From contig LXTR01000028.1 in assembly GCA_001683825.1 (NCBI GenBank), positions 1 to 64,000 on the forward strand: a stretch of 64,000 nucleotides of DNA, in the 5' to 3' direction. Below, piece after piece: positions 7,035 through 16,513 of this stretch. The first letter of the stretch is position 1; every line of letters begins with the position of its first letter. Origin of the DNA: Flavobacteriaceae bacterium CP2B (lineage in GTDB: Bacteria; Bacteroidota; Bacteroidia; Flavobacteriales; Flavobacteriaceae). Made by a program: the position numbers and the translations under genes. The notes below the pieces were generated by a model that was not told the DNA's origin, made no database searches, and saw only the letters and a program-made list of their open reading frames with translations.

Positions 7035-8237
7035 ATGCGATTCGGAATCATCAGGGAACGCAAAAACCCGCCAGACCGGCGGGTAGTGCTCTCCCCAAAG
7101 GCCTGCCAAAACGTCTTATCAGCTTATCCCGGGGCTGGCATTACCGTAGAACCCTCTCCCATACGGGTGTTTACCGACGCGGAATACCGCCAGGCTGGGA
7201 TCCCCGTAGCCGATGAAATGGGGGAATGCGAAGTACTGCTTGGTGTCAAGGAAGTGCCGGTAGAGGCGCTCATCCCACATAAGAAATACTTCTTCTTCTC
7301 CCATACCATCAAGAAACAACCCTATAACCGCAAACTGCTGCAGGCGGTACTCCAGAAGGACATCGAACTCTATGACCATGAGGTGATCACCGACCAGAAC
7401 AACATCCGCCTGGTCGCCTTTGGCCGCTACGCGGGAATCGTGGGTGCCTACAATGGGATACGGGCCTATGGGGCCAAACACGGCTGCTTTACCCTGCCCG
7501 GCCCCGAAACCCTTAAAAACCGGGAGGCCCTGATCCAGGTGTTGAAAGAAACGCCAATGCCCCGGGCCAAGGTGTTGCTGACCGGCAAAGGGCGCGTGGG
7601 CAACGGCGCCAGGGAGATGCTCCAGGGCATGGGCATGAAGGAAGTCACCGTGGCCGAATACCTGGACGCCGATTTTACCGAGGCCGTGTATTGCCAGATC
7701 GATGTGCTCGATTACAACAAACGTTCCGATGGCAGGGTCCTGGGCCTGCAGGACTTTTTTGACCACCCCGGCGAATACGTTTCGGACTTCATGCGTTTCG
7801 CGCGGGTGACCGACCTCTACATCGCGGGCCATTTCTACGGGCAGGGGGCACCCTACCTCTTTACCCGGGAAGACGCCCGGCAGCCCGATTTCCGGATCAG
7901 CGTGGTGGCCGACATCAGCTGCGATATCGACGGGCCGGTGGCCACCACCCTGCGCGCCTCCACCATCGCAGACCCCCTCTACGGGTATGCACCCAAAACC
8001 GCCACCGAAACCGACTACCAGAAGGACGGGGCCATAGTGGTCATGGCAGTAGACAACCTGCCCGCAGCCCTGCCCCGGGACGCGAGCGAAGGTTTTGGGA
8101 CCGCCTTCGTCAACCACGTTATCCCCGCCTTTTTCAATGGTGACCAGGACGGGATCCTCCAACGGGCACGCATGACGCAACACGGGAAACTCACCCCCCG
8201 TTATGCGTATTTGCAAGACTATGTGGAGGGGAGGTAA
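7035..8237 (+). CDS. Alanine dehydrogenase/saccharopine dehydrogenase-family NAD-dependent enzyme
   Basis: The protein has 400 residues. It opens with the family N-terminal signature (FGIIRERKNPPDRRVVLSP), and residues 1-135 form the AlaDH/PNT N-terminal domain. The nucleotide-binding part carries VLLTGKGRVGNGA at about 181-193. The segment YDHEVITDQNNIRLVAFGRYAG resembles lysine-forming saccharopine dehydrogenases (LYS1 type) more than true alanine dehydrogenases, and a late DISCDIDGPVATTLRASTI segment also fits that group. The reaction is probably NAD-linked oxidation at an amino-acid alpha or epsilon carbon; the substrate cannot be fixed from sequence. The gene stands alone, reading away from ssrA. 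Confidence 0.8.
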   Translation: MRFGIIRERKNPPDRRVVLSPKACQNVLSAYPGAGITVEPSPIRVFTDAEYRQAGIPVADEMGECEVLLGVKEVPVEALIPHKKYFFFSHTIKKQPYNRKLLQAVLQKDIELYDHEVITDQNNIRLVAFGRYAGIVGAYNGIRAYGAKHGCFTLPGPETLKNREALIQVLKETPMPRAKVLLTGKGRVGNGAREMLQGMGMKEVTVAEYLDADFTEAVYCQIDVLDYNKRSDGRVLGLQDFFDHPGEYVSDFMRFARVTDLYIAGHFYGQGAPYLFTREDARQPDFRISVVADISCDIDGPVATTLRASTIADPLYGYAPKTATETDYQKDGAIVVMAVDNLPAALPRDASEGFGTAFVNHVIPAFFNGDQDGILQRARMTQHGKLTPRYAYLQDYVEGR

Positions 8238-8667
8238 GCGCCCCCGTCATTGCGGGGAGCGCCAGCGACCCACCCGTCATTGCGAGGAGCGCTAGCGACG
8301 AAGCAATCCCATGAACGGGACACCCACCCGTCATTGCGAGGAGCGCTAGCGACGAAGCAATCTCATGAACGGGACCCCCATCGGGCAGATTACTTCGTCA
8401 TCCCGCTGTCGCGGGATTCCTCGTAATGACGGTCACGACCCACCCGTCATTGCGAGGAGCGTTAGCGACGAAGCAATCCCATGAACGGGACCCCCATCGG
8501 GCAGATTACTTCGTCATCCCGCTGTCGCGGGATTCCTCGTAATGACGGTCACGACCCACCCGTCATTGCGAGGAGCGCTAGCGACGAAGCAATCCCATGA
8601 ACGGGACCCCCATCGGGCAGATTACTTCGTCATCCCGCAGGTGCGGGATTCCTCTTAATGATGGTGG
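8238..8667. repeat. Dispersed-type repeat block with a 116-bp tandem unit
   Basis: Copies of CGTCATTGCGAGGAGCG(C/T)TAGCGACGAAGCAAT(C) recur at about 8275, 8329, 8445 and 8561, with a diverged copy at about 8243. From 8329 the unit is 116 bp and also contains an inverted relative (ATTACTTCGTCATCCCGC then GCGGGATTCCTCGTAATGACG), so each unit can fold on itself. Three units are present, the last diverging near 8640-8660. Repeats starting CGTCATTGCGAG are a known intergenic family in many Bacteroidota. There is no gene in it. Confidence 0.9.
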
Positions 8668-9786
8668 CTATGGCACTTCCACTTCCCATTCCACCACAGG
8701 CTGTACCCTGGGGGCGGTAAAGGCCCCCAGCGCTTTTAACCGCAGCCGGATGGAACCCAAGGCTTCCAGGGTCTTGATTTGCAGGGTATAGCTGCCCATG
8801 GCCGGGATCCGGAAGACCGGCGAACTACTGTAGAAGGTATAGGGCATCTGGTTCTCGAACAAAAGGTCGCTGCTCGTTATATTTTCCAGGACTACTTTCA
8901 GGACCTGGGTTTTGGGGACATAGGTGGCCGACTTTACCTGGATGCTTGCCTGGAGCAGGGGGAGCAGGAATGCTTCGCGCCCTACCCACAAATCGTTGTA
9001 AATGGCCACGGTACGCCCGTCAAATAAAGCTTCCTTCAAAGCCTCCAGGCTCTTTTCCCGCGCAAAGACCAGCGTAATGGGCCGGTGGTTCCCCTTCTCC
9101 GTATAATCCCAGTCGATCAACCCATGGATGTCACTGGTGCCCATAATGGTGAGCCCGTGCTCCAGGGCCAGGGCCAGGGATTCTTCGGCATAGTCCACAG
9201 AATTGATCACCTCTATTCCATGCAACTCCCCATTGGCGATGCGTTCTTTCTGAAAATCGCTGAGGATAGGGGTCCCCTGCGGGCTTTGCGCATGCCAGGC
9301 CGGGTGGTTCCAGAAAACAAAGCCTCCCTGCTTTTTGGCTTCCTTGAAAGCGGTAATGGCGTCTTCCGCCAGGAGGGGGTTGGCGTCGGTGATAAAGACG
9401 GCATTGCTGTGCCCCACCGGGGCCGAACGCGTGATCTCCGATCCGTGGACGATGAGCAATTCATGGTCCCTGGCTTCTTCCAGGGCCAGTGCATACGAGC
9501 GGTTCCGGTCGGGATGGGGGATGTCGTCTTTGTGGGGTTGGTACTCCAGGTGCTCGGTCAGGGAAATGACATCCAGGTTTTCGCGCAGGGCCTCCATCAC
9601 CCGGATACCGGGCCAGACATTCCCATCGGAAAATACCGTATGCTGGTGCAGGTCGGTTTTAAGGCTCCGATAGCCTTCGATGTCCGGGTAGCTCAGGGGC
9701 TGGGCAGACCTGTGCTCATGCTCCTGGGCGGAAAGTTGGTAAAAGTGGCAAAGGGCAAGGGCAAGGGCAAGGGCGAGGGTTTTCAT
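8668..9786 (-). CDS. PHP-domain phosphoesterase, exported (Sb-PDE-like)
   Basis: The protein has 372 residues. The signal peptide is a run of Leu-Ala repeats (TLALALALALC) ending near LSAQ. The PHP metal-binding residues are visible: TDLHQHTVFSDG at about 43-54, LTEHLEY at about 76-82, HGSEITR at about 114-120, FWNHPAWH at about 157-164 and GTSDIHG at about 216-222. These predict a trinuclear metal site hydrolysing a phosphoester. Flavobacteria carry a family annotated as Sb-PDE phosphodiesterase with this layout; the true substrate is unknown. The C-terminal 90 residues look like a small beta domain. It ends against the repeat block. Confidence 0.85.
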   Translation of the reverse strand: MKTLALALALALCHFYQLSAQEHEHRSAQPLSYPDIEGYRSLKTDLHQHTVFSDGNVWPGIRVMEALRENLDVISLTEHLEYQPHKDDIPHPDRNRSYALALEEARDHELLIVHGSEITRSAPVGHSNAVFITDANPLLAEDAITAFKEAKKQGGFVFWNHPAWHAQSPQGTPILSDFQKERIANGELHGIEVINSVDYAEESLALALEHGLTIMGTSDIHGLIDWDYTEKGNHRPITLVFAREKSLEALKEALFDGRTVAIYNDLWVGREAFLLPLLQASIQVKSATYVPKTQVLKVVLENITSSDLLFENQMPYTFYSSSPVFRIPAMGSYTLQIKTLEALGSIRLRLKALGAFTAPRVQPVVEWEVEVP

Positions 9787-10007
9787 AAGGTCGGATATTT
9801 CCTTTAAATTTATACGATTCTGGCGGATATAAGGAAATCTAAGGCTACCTAATTATTAAATAATGGGTATTCCCACCTGCCCGATGGCGGAAATTTTACC
9901 AAAAAAGTATCCTTTTCGTCCCAGAAAAGGGCACCACTGGACGATTTACGGGCATCCGTGAATAAAAATGTCGTATTTTAACCCCCTTAACCCATGTCCG
10001 GAGCCCT

Positions 10008-10313
10008 ATGCAATTCAGGTGGAATTCTGCCAATCATATGGATGAGGAACTCTATAGATTCTGTGTGGAGCTCGAATTCCAGCTGCGGCCCATCATCACC
10101 CGCTTCCTGATCTCCCACCTGGAAAAGGAAACCAGCGGCGATTTTTCCAAATTTCATTTTGATGTGGACCTCAACGCGGGGATGATTTCCATTTCCGACA
10201 AAACACCCTCCCATTTAAGGAGCAAGATCGCGACAGCATTCGACCGGGAGATCAACGGGAACGTCATGCAGCGCTTTTTCGGCATGGACAACAACACGGC
10301 CTCTCCTTATTGA
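10008..10313 (+). CDS. Small conserved-looking protein of unknown function
   Basis: The protein has 101 residues with no signal peptide or membrane segment. I do not recognise a family. Residues 11-50 look helical and amphipathic (MDEELYRFCVELEFQLRPIITRFLISHLEK); a start at Met11 is possible. The C-terminal half is mixed alpha/beta. Codon use resembles neighbouring real genes, and the stop overlaps the end of the convergent transglutaminase gene by 7 bases, which supports it being a compact true gene. Confidence 0.55.
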   Translation: MQFRWNSANHMDEELYRFCVELEFQLRPIITRFLISHLEKETSGDFSKFHFDVDLNAGMISISDKTPSHLRSKIATAFDREINGNVMQRFFGMDNNTASPY

Positions 10314-11296
10314 GGCAGTTCTTCCTCGATCCTGAAATTTAAGATAGGCGTATCGTTCATATACACGGTGAGGTATTCATACTGCCGGTTAAAGCGTTTG
10401 CGGAGCTTGATTTGCGAAGTGTAGCTGTTGCCCGCCCCTTTACGGAACCCCATCCTGCGGAATTCCCCCGAGCCGTTGATGGTATAGTGCATCAGGTGTT
10501 CACTGGGGAGGCGGTCAAAATAGAGGTAGTTCTCCTGGTCTTCCGAAAGGGTGAGGACTCCGCTGGTCCGCGGGGATAGGTGGACATCCTTTTCGCAATA
10601 ATCAGGCAGGAAGATGGGGGCGGCATAAAACGTTGCCGCGTCCACGGGGGTATCCAGCAATTGCCATTCCGCTCTGTTTGGCAGGTGGTGCCGGATAAAA
10701 TCAGCGGGGTCCGTGAAAAAATAATGGTCCAGGTAGTGGCGCACAAAATGTCCGCTTTTTGGATCTATGTTACCGGCCGCCCAGGTGGGGTCCATCAGCC
10801 GCCATTTCCCGGCTAGCTGCACGGCATTCCAGCTGTGGTTCCGGTAGCTGGGTTCCCCCTTGATGCGCTTGATCTCCGTTTTGGCCACCCCCGTGATGAT
10901 TTTGGAAGGCAGCCCAAATTGTTCGATCAGGGCGTTCAGCATCAGGGAGTAATCAATGCAAACGCCTTTTTTTAACCGGAAAGCCTTGTCGACCTTGGTC
11001 TCCACCAGGTCCTTTATGGCTTCTTCCTTTTCCCTTTCGGAAGAATAGGCGATTTTTTCCCTCGCCGATTGCCCCGTGCCTCCGTGCCAGCCATAAGCCA
11101 CGTTGTGCGCCAACCAGGCAAAGGCCGCCCGCACCCGCAGGCTGTCTGCCTGGAAGTCGTTTTGTATGCGTATCCCCAAATCGGCCAGCGATCGGAAATC
11201 CGGGTATTGCCACACCTTCTGTTCTACCTCTTCATAGGATTGGGCATATAAGAGGACCGGCAGCAGTAGTAAAATGGATAGCAATTTTTTATACAT
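10307..11296 (-). CDS. Exported transglutaminase-like protein
   Basis: The start at 11296 gives MYKKLLSILLLLPVLLYAQ, a textbook signal peptide; a longer upstream frame adds 29 unlikely residues. The papain-like triad is visible: Cys in KKGVCIDYSLMLNALIEQFG (about residue 117), His in YRNHSWNAV and Asp in RLMDPTWAAGN. This is the transglutaminase-core superfamily, which in bacteria is usually a periplasmic protease or amide hydrolase rather than a cross-linker. The C-terminal 100 residues form a beta-rich domain. It is divergent from the DUF1801 gene with a 24-base gap, so the two promoters overlap. The substrate is unknown. Confidence 0.8.
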   Translation of the reverse strand: MYKKLLSILLLLPVLLYAQSYEEVEQKVWQYPDFRSLADLGIRIQNDFQADSLRVRAAFAWLAHNVAYGWHGGTGQSAREKIAYSSEREKEEAIKDLVETKVDKAFRLKKGVCIDYSLMLNALIEQFGLPSKIITGVAKTEIKRIKGEPSYRNHSWNAVQLAGKWRLMDPTWAAGNIDPKSGHFVRHYLDHYFFTDPADFIRHHLPNRAEWQLLDTPVDAATFYAAPIFLPDYCEKDVHLSPRTSGVLTLSEDQENYLYFDRLPSEHLMHYTINGSGEFRRMGFRKGAGNSYTSQIKLRKRFNRQYEYLTVYMNDTPILNFRIEEELPQ

Positions 11297-11320
11297 TCGT
11301 ATCGATCGTCCCATAAAGAT

Positions 11321-11692
11321 ATGAATCCCGCCGCAGCCTACATAATGCGACAAGAAGAACCTTTCAGGAGCATCCTCATGCACCTGCAGGCATTTATTGA
11401 ACGCCAGGTGCCGGAAGCGGAACTGAAATATAAATGGAAAGTGCCCTTTTTCTACCTAAAGGGCAAACCGTTTTGCTACCTGAACCAAAGCAAACATTAC
11501 GTGGACCTGGGCTTCTGGAATGCCGCCCACCTGACGGTACACCCCGGGCAACTGGTAGCAGACGGGAGGAAGGTCATGCGCTCCCTGCGGTACACTGCCC
11601 TGGCAGATATAGACCACGATATTCTGGCTTCCGTGCTACAGAATGCCTGTGAAGTACACGGGAAAGGATTCTGGAAACAGGCCCGCGGATAA
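11321..11692 (+). CDS. DUF1801-family protein
   Basis: This cytosolic protein of 123 residues has the DUF1801 (YdhG-like) pattern: ELKYKWKVPFFYLKGKPFCYLNQSKHYVDLGFW near the middle and a C-terminal helix with ALADIDHDILASVLQNA. The family fold is a small alpha/beta domain of unknown biochemical role. It is complete, with normal length. It ends 6 bases from the stop of the convergent DUF3857 gene. Confidence 0.75.
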   Translation: MNPAAAYIMRQEEPFRSILMHLQAFIERQVPEAELKYKWKVPFFYLKGKPFCYLNQSKHYVDLGFWNAAHLTVHPGQLVADGRKVMRSLRYTALADIDHDILASVLQNACEVHGKGFWKQARG

Positions 11693-11698
11693 CCGGGA

Positions 11699-13675
11699 CT
11701 ATTCAGATCCGGCATTTTTGGCGATGACGATCAGGGCGTTTTTCTGCAGGTCGATGACCGTATTGTAAAATGTTTTCAATTCCCGGTAATACGTGGCGGG
11801 GATATGCGGGCGTGAGAATACCAGGTTGAACATCAGGGTGATATTATTTCCGGCCTGGCTTACATCAAACTTCAGGGAGCCCAACTGCTCGGCCATGGTA
11901 ATCTGCAAAGGCGATGGCATTTTCTCCACGGCATACCCCTCCGGTACCAGGAGGCTTATGGTATAGGAATATACCGAAGCATGGCCAAAATCTACAGGGT
12001 AGTGGCGCTCTGCCAGGGTAAAAGGGTTCTGTTCCAGAAAGGCCAGCAGGAAGGGGTTAAAGTACAGTTTGCCGCGATGCCACTGGGGTGAAATACGGAA
12101 TTCAAACCGCTCAGAGATCCTATTTTCGTCATCGGGCGGGGAATTCAGCGAATAATTGGTAATGGCAAATTGGTTGCCCATCTCCTGTTCTTTGGCACTT
12201 AAATAGGCTTGGCCGGGCTGCTCTTTGAGCGTCTCACGTCGGGCAACGGCCCCGTAGCCCATGGTAATCTCATCCAACACCCCCTGGGAATCGGCCATGC
12301 CCGGGGCAAATGCCAGTTGCGCGCGCACCATACGCCGGAAGGGTTCAGCTGCGACAATATCCTCCCAGTAACTACCGTCCTTGAAATCCATGACGCGCCC
12401 ATAGTAATTCAGGCAATGAAATGGCAACATCCCAAACGGGATGCTGCGGTCAGAGGCATCCAACAGGTATACCTTTCCATCGATGGTGGTACGTGCCAGG
12501 ACATAGTTGAAGTCAGACATGACCGGGTGGGAGCGTTTTGGCAGCCCGTGGTCCCTGGTTGAGGAAAGCATCATCTGGGTAGGGATGCCGGCGGCATTCA
12601 GCAGGTTGATCAGCGATATGTTGATTTCGCCGATATTGCCCTTTCGCGCCTCAAAGGCTTCCTTGACCCTGGTATTATTGTAAATACCAAATTCCCCCGT
12701 CCAGGTATAATGGTCCCTGACAAATTTGTAGATACGCATGGCCCTGTACAAAGGATCGCCTTCCGTAAATAATGAATCTGGTACATGGCGTTCAAAATAC
12801 CCTTTTTTGTTCAGTTGGACACCCAGGTCCCGGTTGTTCCTCAGCTCATCGTCTACAGCTTTCCAGCTTTTGGTGTACCGGTGGGTCACCCCGTCTAATC
12901 GGTGGTGTTCAGCCAGTTCAAAGTCGATTCGCGATATGTAATTGGACGATGCGAGCATGTACGCCTCTTTTTTAAAGGCCGGGACGTCTTTCATCACATA
13001 CCTGAGGACCTCACAATCTGCCGCCCTGGGGGTGCCTTCTACCTTAAAGCATTCCCGGACCAGCCTGGCTTCGTTCACATCCAGCGGCAACGAGCCCGTG
13101 AGGTTCCGGTTGTAACTGTAATTACCGGGGATTTTGGCATTGAATTCACTGTACCTTTTAGGGAGGTGCGATTGAAAGCTCCATCCGTTGAATTTGAAGA
13201 TATAGGGGGAAACGAGTTTGTATTCGTACTCAAGGATCGACCCCGGTTTCAGGTTGGGGAAGGTAAACGATATGGCCGAAACACGGTCGCTGAGGTCTTT
13301 GGTGAAAATGTCTTTGGGCAAAACAAAGGTTTTTGCATCGCCGTTGTGGGTCACCGCCCGGATGTTTTCTACTTTCTCTGTATTCCCTTCCGAATGGTAG
13401 TACGGGATAGCGACCGTCCCTTCATCCAACCCCTTGTCATCCAAAATCTTGATCCGGACATGGTATTTTTTTACGAGCAGGATATAGTCCTTGATCACCT
13501 CAAAATAATTGTCCCCCTTTTCATAGAGTACTACCGCGGGGGCCGTGGGGTCTTTGGCATAGGCAGACAGGTTTTTATCGGCCGGGGGGATGATGCCGAA
13601 TTCTTCGGAAGTTTGTCCCAAACACGCGGAGGTAGCCAAAAGGCATAGCAATGCAAGGACAGGTAGGAAACGCAT
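11699..13675 (-). CDS. DUF3857 exported protein with transglutaminase-like domain
   Basis: The protein has 658 residues with an N-terminal signal peptide (VLALLCLLATSACLGQ). Residues 60-220 match the DUF3857 domain (YHVRIKILDDKGLDEGTVAIPYY-like, and PNLKPGSILEYEYKL). A transglutaminase-core region lies at about 300-420, but the expected KGxCxDxA reads KGNIGEINIS, so the catalytic cysteine is missing. The C-terminal 200 residues are beta-rich. The protein is probably a periplasmic binding or structural protein. It is a common Bacteroidota family without known role, and the absence of the cysteine is, from memory, usual in one branch. It is transcribed separately from kdsA, with about 45 bases between. 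Confidence 0.8.
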   Translation of the reverse strand: MRFLPVLALLCLLATSACLGQTSEEFGIIPPADKNLSAYAKDPTAPAVVLYEKGDNYFEVIKDYILLVKKYHVRIKILDDKGLDEGTVAIPYYHSEGNTEKVENIRAVTHNGDAKTFVLPKDIFTKDLSDRVSAISFTFPNLKPGSILEYEYKLVSPYIFKFNGWSFQSHLPKRYSEFNAKIPGNYSYNRNLTGSLPLDVNEARLVRECFKVEGTPRAADCEVLRYVMKDVPAFKKEAYMLASSNYISRIDFELAEHHRLDGVTHRYTKSWKAVDDELRNNRDLGVQLNKKGYFERHVPDSLFTEGDPLYRAMRIYKFVRDHYTWTGEFGIYNNTRVKEAFEARKGNIGEINISLINLLNAAGIPTQMMLSSTRDHGLPKRSHPVMSDFNYVLARTTIDGKVYLLDASDRSIPFGMLPFHCLNYYGRVMDFKDGSYWEDIVAAEPFRRMVRAQLAFAPGMADSQGVLDEITMGYGAVARRETLKEQPGQAYLSAKEQEMGNQFAITNYSLNSPPDDENRISERFEFRISPQWHRGKLYFNPFLLAFLEQNPFTLAERHYPVDFGHASVYSYTISLLVPEGYAVEKMPSPLQITMAEQLGSLKFDVSQAGNNITLMFNLVFSRPHIPATYYRELKTFYNTVIDLQKNALIVIAKNAGSE

Positions 13676-13719
13676 AGCAGGTTAGGTTTCCGGTAAATGT
13701 AATGAGAATGGTTGAAATT

Positions 13720-14538
13720 TTAAAATGCGTTTACCGTCTTCCTGATGGCCACCAGTTGGGCCAGCAAGTTTTCCAGCAAATCCAGGGGCAGCATATTGGC
13801 CCCGTCACTCCTGGCGATAGAAGGGTCAAAATGGGTTTCCATAAACAGGCCGTCTACCCCCACGGCTACACCTGCCCTAGCCATGGTGCCTATCAGGGCA
13901 GGCCGGCCGCCGGTAACCCCGGATGCCTGGTTGGGTTGCTGCAGGGAATGGGTCACGTCCAAAACCACCGGCGCATACTGCCGCATGGTGGGGATGCCCC
14001 TGAAATCGACAATCAGGTCCTGGTACCCGAACATGGTGCCACGGTCGGTGATCATGGCCTGTTCATTGCCCGAATCGGTGATTTTGGCCACCGCGTGCTG
14101 CATGCTTTCCGGGCTCATAAACTGCCCTTTCTTGAGGTTGACCACCTTCCCGGTTTTGGCCGCGGCCACCAGCAAGTCGGTCTGCCGTACCAGGAAAGCG
14201 GGTATCTGGAGCACGTCTACATACTCCGCGGCCATGGCGGCATCCGATATTTCATGGATATCTGTAATGGTGGGCACTTTGAAGGTCTCGGAGACCTTGC
14301 GCAGTATCTTCAGCGCTTTTTCATCGCCTATGCCTGTAAACGAATCCACACGGCTGCGGTTGGCCTTCTTGAAACTGCCCTTGAAAACATAAGGGATTTC
14401 CAGTTTGTCGGTGATGGCCACAATGCGTTCGGCAATACGCATCGCCATTTCCTCTCCTTCAATGGCACAGGGCCCGGAGAGCAGGAAAAAGTTATGGCTA
14501 TCGGTGTGTTTTATCTGAGGGATCAACTCCAAATTCAT
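13720..14538 (-). CDS. kdsA: 3-deoxy-8-phosphooctulonate synthase
   Basis: The enzyme condenses phosphoenolpyruvate with arabinose 5-phosphate to make KDO 8-phosphate for lipopolysaccharide core synthesis in the cytosol. The start at 14538 (MNLELIPQIKHTDS) is preferred because upstream codons add an unconserved tail. Visible signatures are FFLLSGPCAIEGEE, IPYVFKGSFKKANRSR with GIGDEKALKIL, TDIHEISDA, LQIPAFLVRQTDL, GTMFGYQDLIVDFRGIP, DVTHSLQQPN and METHFDP, all in KdsA order. The length of 272 is typical. It indicates an LPS-bearing Gram-negative cell. Confidence 0.95.
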   Translation of the reverse strand: MNLELIPQIKHTDSHNFFLLSGPCAIEGEEMAMRIAERIVAITDKLEIPYVFKGSFKKANRSRVDSFTGIGDEKALKILRKVSETFKVPTITDIHEISDAAMAAEYVDVLQIPAFLVRQTDLLVAAAKTGKVVNLKKGQFMSPESMQHAVAKITDSGNEQAMITDRGTMFGYQDLIVDFRGIPTMRQYAPVVLDVTHSLQQPNQASGVTGGRPALIGTMARAGVAVGVDGLFMETHFDPSIARSDGANMLPLDLLENLLAQLVAIRKTVNAF

Positions 14539-14684
14539 ACAGGGATGTTTTTGCGCAAAGATACCATATTTTTGAGGCCGATCATTTTTTAGGAAGTAGC
14601 TTAAAATCAGCAACATAAAAATAACACAACTTTATCATCCTATGAGAAAAATAGTGGTATCTTCGCACGCTCAAAATTACACCG

Positions 14685-16484
14685 ATGTCAGTCACCAAAA
14701 ATATCGCCATCATTGCCCACGTTGACCACGGAAAAACCACCCTGGTAGACAAGATCCTCCATTTTTGCCGCCTTTTCAGGGATAATGAAAAGACGGGCGA
14801 CCTTATCCTGGACAACAACGACCTGGAGCGGGAAAGGGGGATTACCATTGTGTCCAAGAACGTCTCCGTGGCCTACAAGGATATCAAGATCAACATTATC
14901 GATACCCCCGGACACGCCGATTTCGGGGGGGAAGTTGAGCGCGTTTTGAACATGGCCGATGGGGTTTTGTTGCTCGTAGACGCCTTTGAAGGCCCTATGC
15001 CGCAAACCCGTTTTGTGTTGCAGAAGGCAATAGACCTGGGCCTCAAGCCCTGTGTCGTCATCAACAAGGTAGACAAGGAAAACTGTACGCCCGAGGAAGT
15101 GCACGAAAAAGTGTTTGACCTGATGTTTGAACTGGGGGCCGAAGAGTGGCAACTGGATTTCCCGGTGGTGTACGGTTCTGCCAAACACAACTGGATGAGT
15201 GAGGATTGGAAGACCCCCACAGATTCTATTGAACCCCTGCTGGAAATGGTCGTGGAACATATCCCCACCTTCAAGCCAACCCAGGGGACGACGCAGATGC
15301 TGATCACCTCGCTAGACTACTCTTCCTTTACCGGGCGGATCGCCATCGGGCGCCTGCAACGCGGCAGCCTGAAGGAAGGCCAGCAGGTTTCCCTCGTAAA
15401 AAGAGACGGCGCTGTATTGAAATCCAGGGTGAAGGAACTCTTTACCTTTGAAGGCCTGGGCCGCGTGAAGGTCAAGGAAGTGGCAACGGGCGATATCTGT
15501 GCGATTACCGGACTGGAAGGCTTTGACATTGGGGATACGATAGCCGACCTGGAAAATCCCGAAGGCCTTAAAACCATCGCGATAGACGAGCCTACCATGA
15601 GTATGCTCTTTACCATCAACGACAGCCCCTTCTTTGGGAAGGACGGAAAGTTTGTGACCTCCAGGCATATCAAGGAACGCCTGCAAAAGGAACTCGAGAA
15701 AAACCTGGCCCTCCGGGTGGAAGAAACTGACAGTGCAGACAAGTTCATGGTCTTCGGACGGGGCGTTTTGCACTTGTCGGTCCTGATTGAAACCATGCGG
15801 CGCGAAGGCTATGAACTACAGATAGGGCAGCCCCAGGTCATCATCAAAAAGATCGATGGCGTTTCCTGTGAGCCTGTAGAGGAGCTCACCATCGACCTCC
15901 CCGAGGAAGTTTCGGGCAAAGCCGTGGAAATGGTTTCCATGCGCAAGGGCGAGATGCTGGGTATGGAAGCCAGGGGCGACCGTATGATCATCCAGTTCCA
16001 GATCCCTTCCAGGGGGATCATTGGGCTCCGGAACCAGCTGTTGACCGCCACTGCCGGGGAAGCCATTATGGCCCACCGTTTCCTGGAATACCAACCCCTT
16101 AAAGGCGATATCCCCCAAAGGATCAATGGTTCCCTGGTGTCTATGGAGAACGGGAAGGCCATTCCGTATTCTATTGACAAGCTGCAGGAACGCGGGAAGT
16201 TCTTTGTCGATCCGGGTGAAGATATTTACGAAGGACAGGTGATTGGCGAAAATTCACGTGGGGACGATATGGTGGTGAATGTCACCAAGACCAAAAAACT
16301 TTCCAATGTGCGTTCTTCCGGGGCCGATGACAAGGCGCGGATTGTGCCCGCTATCAAGTTTTCGTTGGAGGAGGCCCTGGAATACATCCAAAAAGACGAG
16401 TACGTGGAGGTGACCCCAAAACACCTGCGCCTGCGTAAAATCTTTTTGAAGGAAGTAGACCGTAAACGCCAGAAGCCGGCCTAA
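14685..16484 (+). CDS. typA: Ribosome-associated translational GTPase TypA/BipA
   Basis: The protein has 599 residues. The G domain carries [15 protein letters not shown] (P-loop), [19 protein letters not shown] and NKVDKE. Domain II and the EF-G-like domains III and V follow, and the C-terminal TypA-specific domain starts near 480 ([30 protein letters not shown]). TypA binds 70S ribosomes and affects 50S assembly and stress growth. A possible weak -7 element (TATCTTCG) lies just upstream of the start. It is divergent from kdsA and complete. Confidence 0.97.
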   Translation: MSVTKNIAIIAHVDHGKTTLVDKILHFCRLFRDNEKTGDLILDNNDLERERGITIVSKNVSVAYKDIKINIIDTPGHADFGGEVERVLNMADGVLLLVDAFEGPMPQTRFVLQKAIDLGLKPCVVINKVDKENCTPEEVHEKVFDLMFELGAEEWQLDFPVVYGSAKHNWMSEDWKTPTDSIEPLLEMVVEHIPTFKPTQGTTQMLITSLDYSSFTGRIAIGRLQRGSLKEGQQVSLVKRDGAVLKSRVKELFTFEGLGRVKVKEVATGDICAITGLEGFDIGDTIADLENPEGLKTIAIDEPTMSMLFTINDSPFFGKDGKFVTSRHIKERLQKELEKNLALRVEETDSADKFMVFGRGVLHLSVLIETMRREGYELQIGQPQVIIKKIDGVSCEPVEELTIDLPEEVSGKAVEMVSMRKGEMLGMEARGDRMIIQFQIPSRGIIGLRNQLLTATAGEAIMAHRFLEYQPLKGDIPQRINGSLVSMENGKAIPYSIDKLQERGKFFVDPGEDIYEGQVIGENSRGDDMVVNVTKTKKLSNVRSSGADDKARIVPAIKFSLEEALEYIQKDEYVEVTPKHLRLRKIFLKEVDRKRQKPA

Positions 16485-16513
16485 AGGTTATTTGCGCGTT
16501 GATCCCCGGCGGA

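Noticed and set aside
7060-7085. Hairpin CCCGCC/GGCGGG with a T-run on the minus strand, resembling a terminator
   Set aside because: It codes for the conserved ERKNPPDRRV start of the dehydrogenase; structure is incidental to coding.
7119-8216. Long minus-strand open frame opposite the dehydrogenase gene (365 codons)
   Set aside because: It lies fully antisense to a gene with clear family motifs; the translated product has no recognisable domain and reflects high GC codon use.
8238-8667. Possible CRISPR array
   Set aside because: The period is 116 bp, units are internally inverted and the intervening sequence is itself repeated rather than unique spacers; no cas genes are near.
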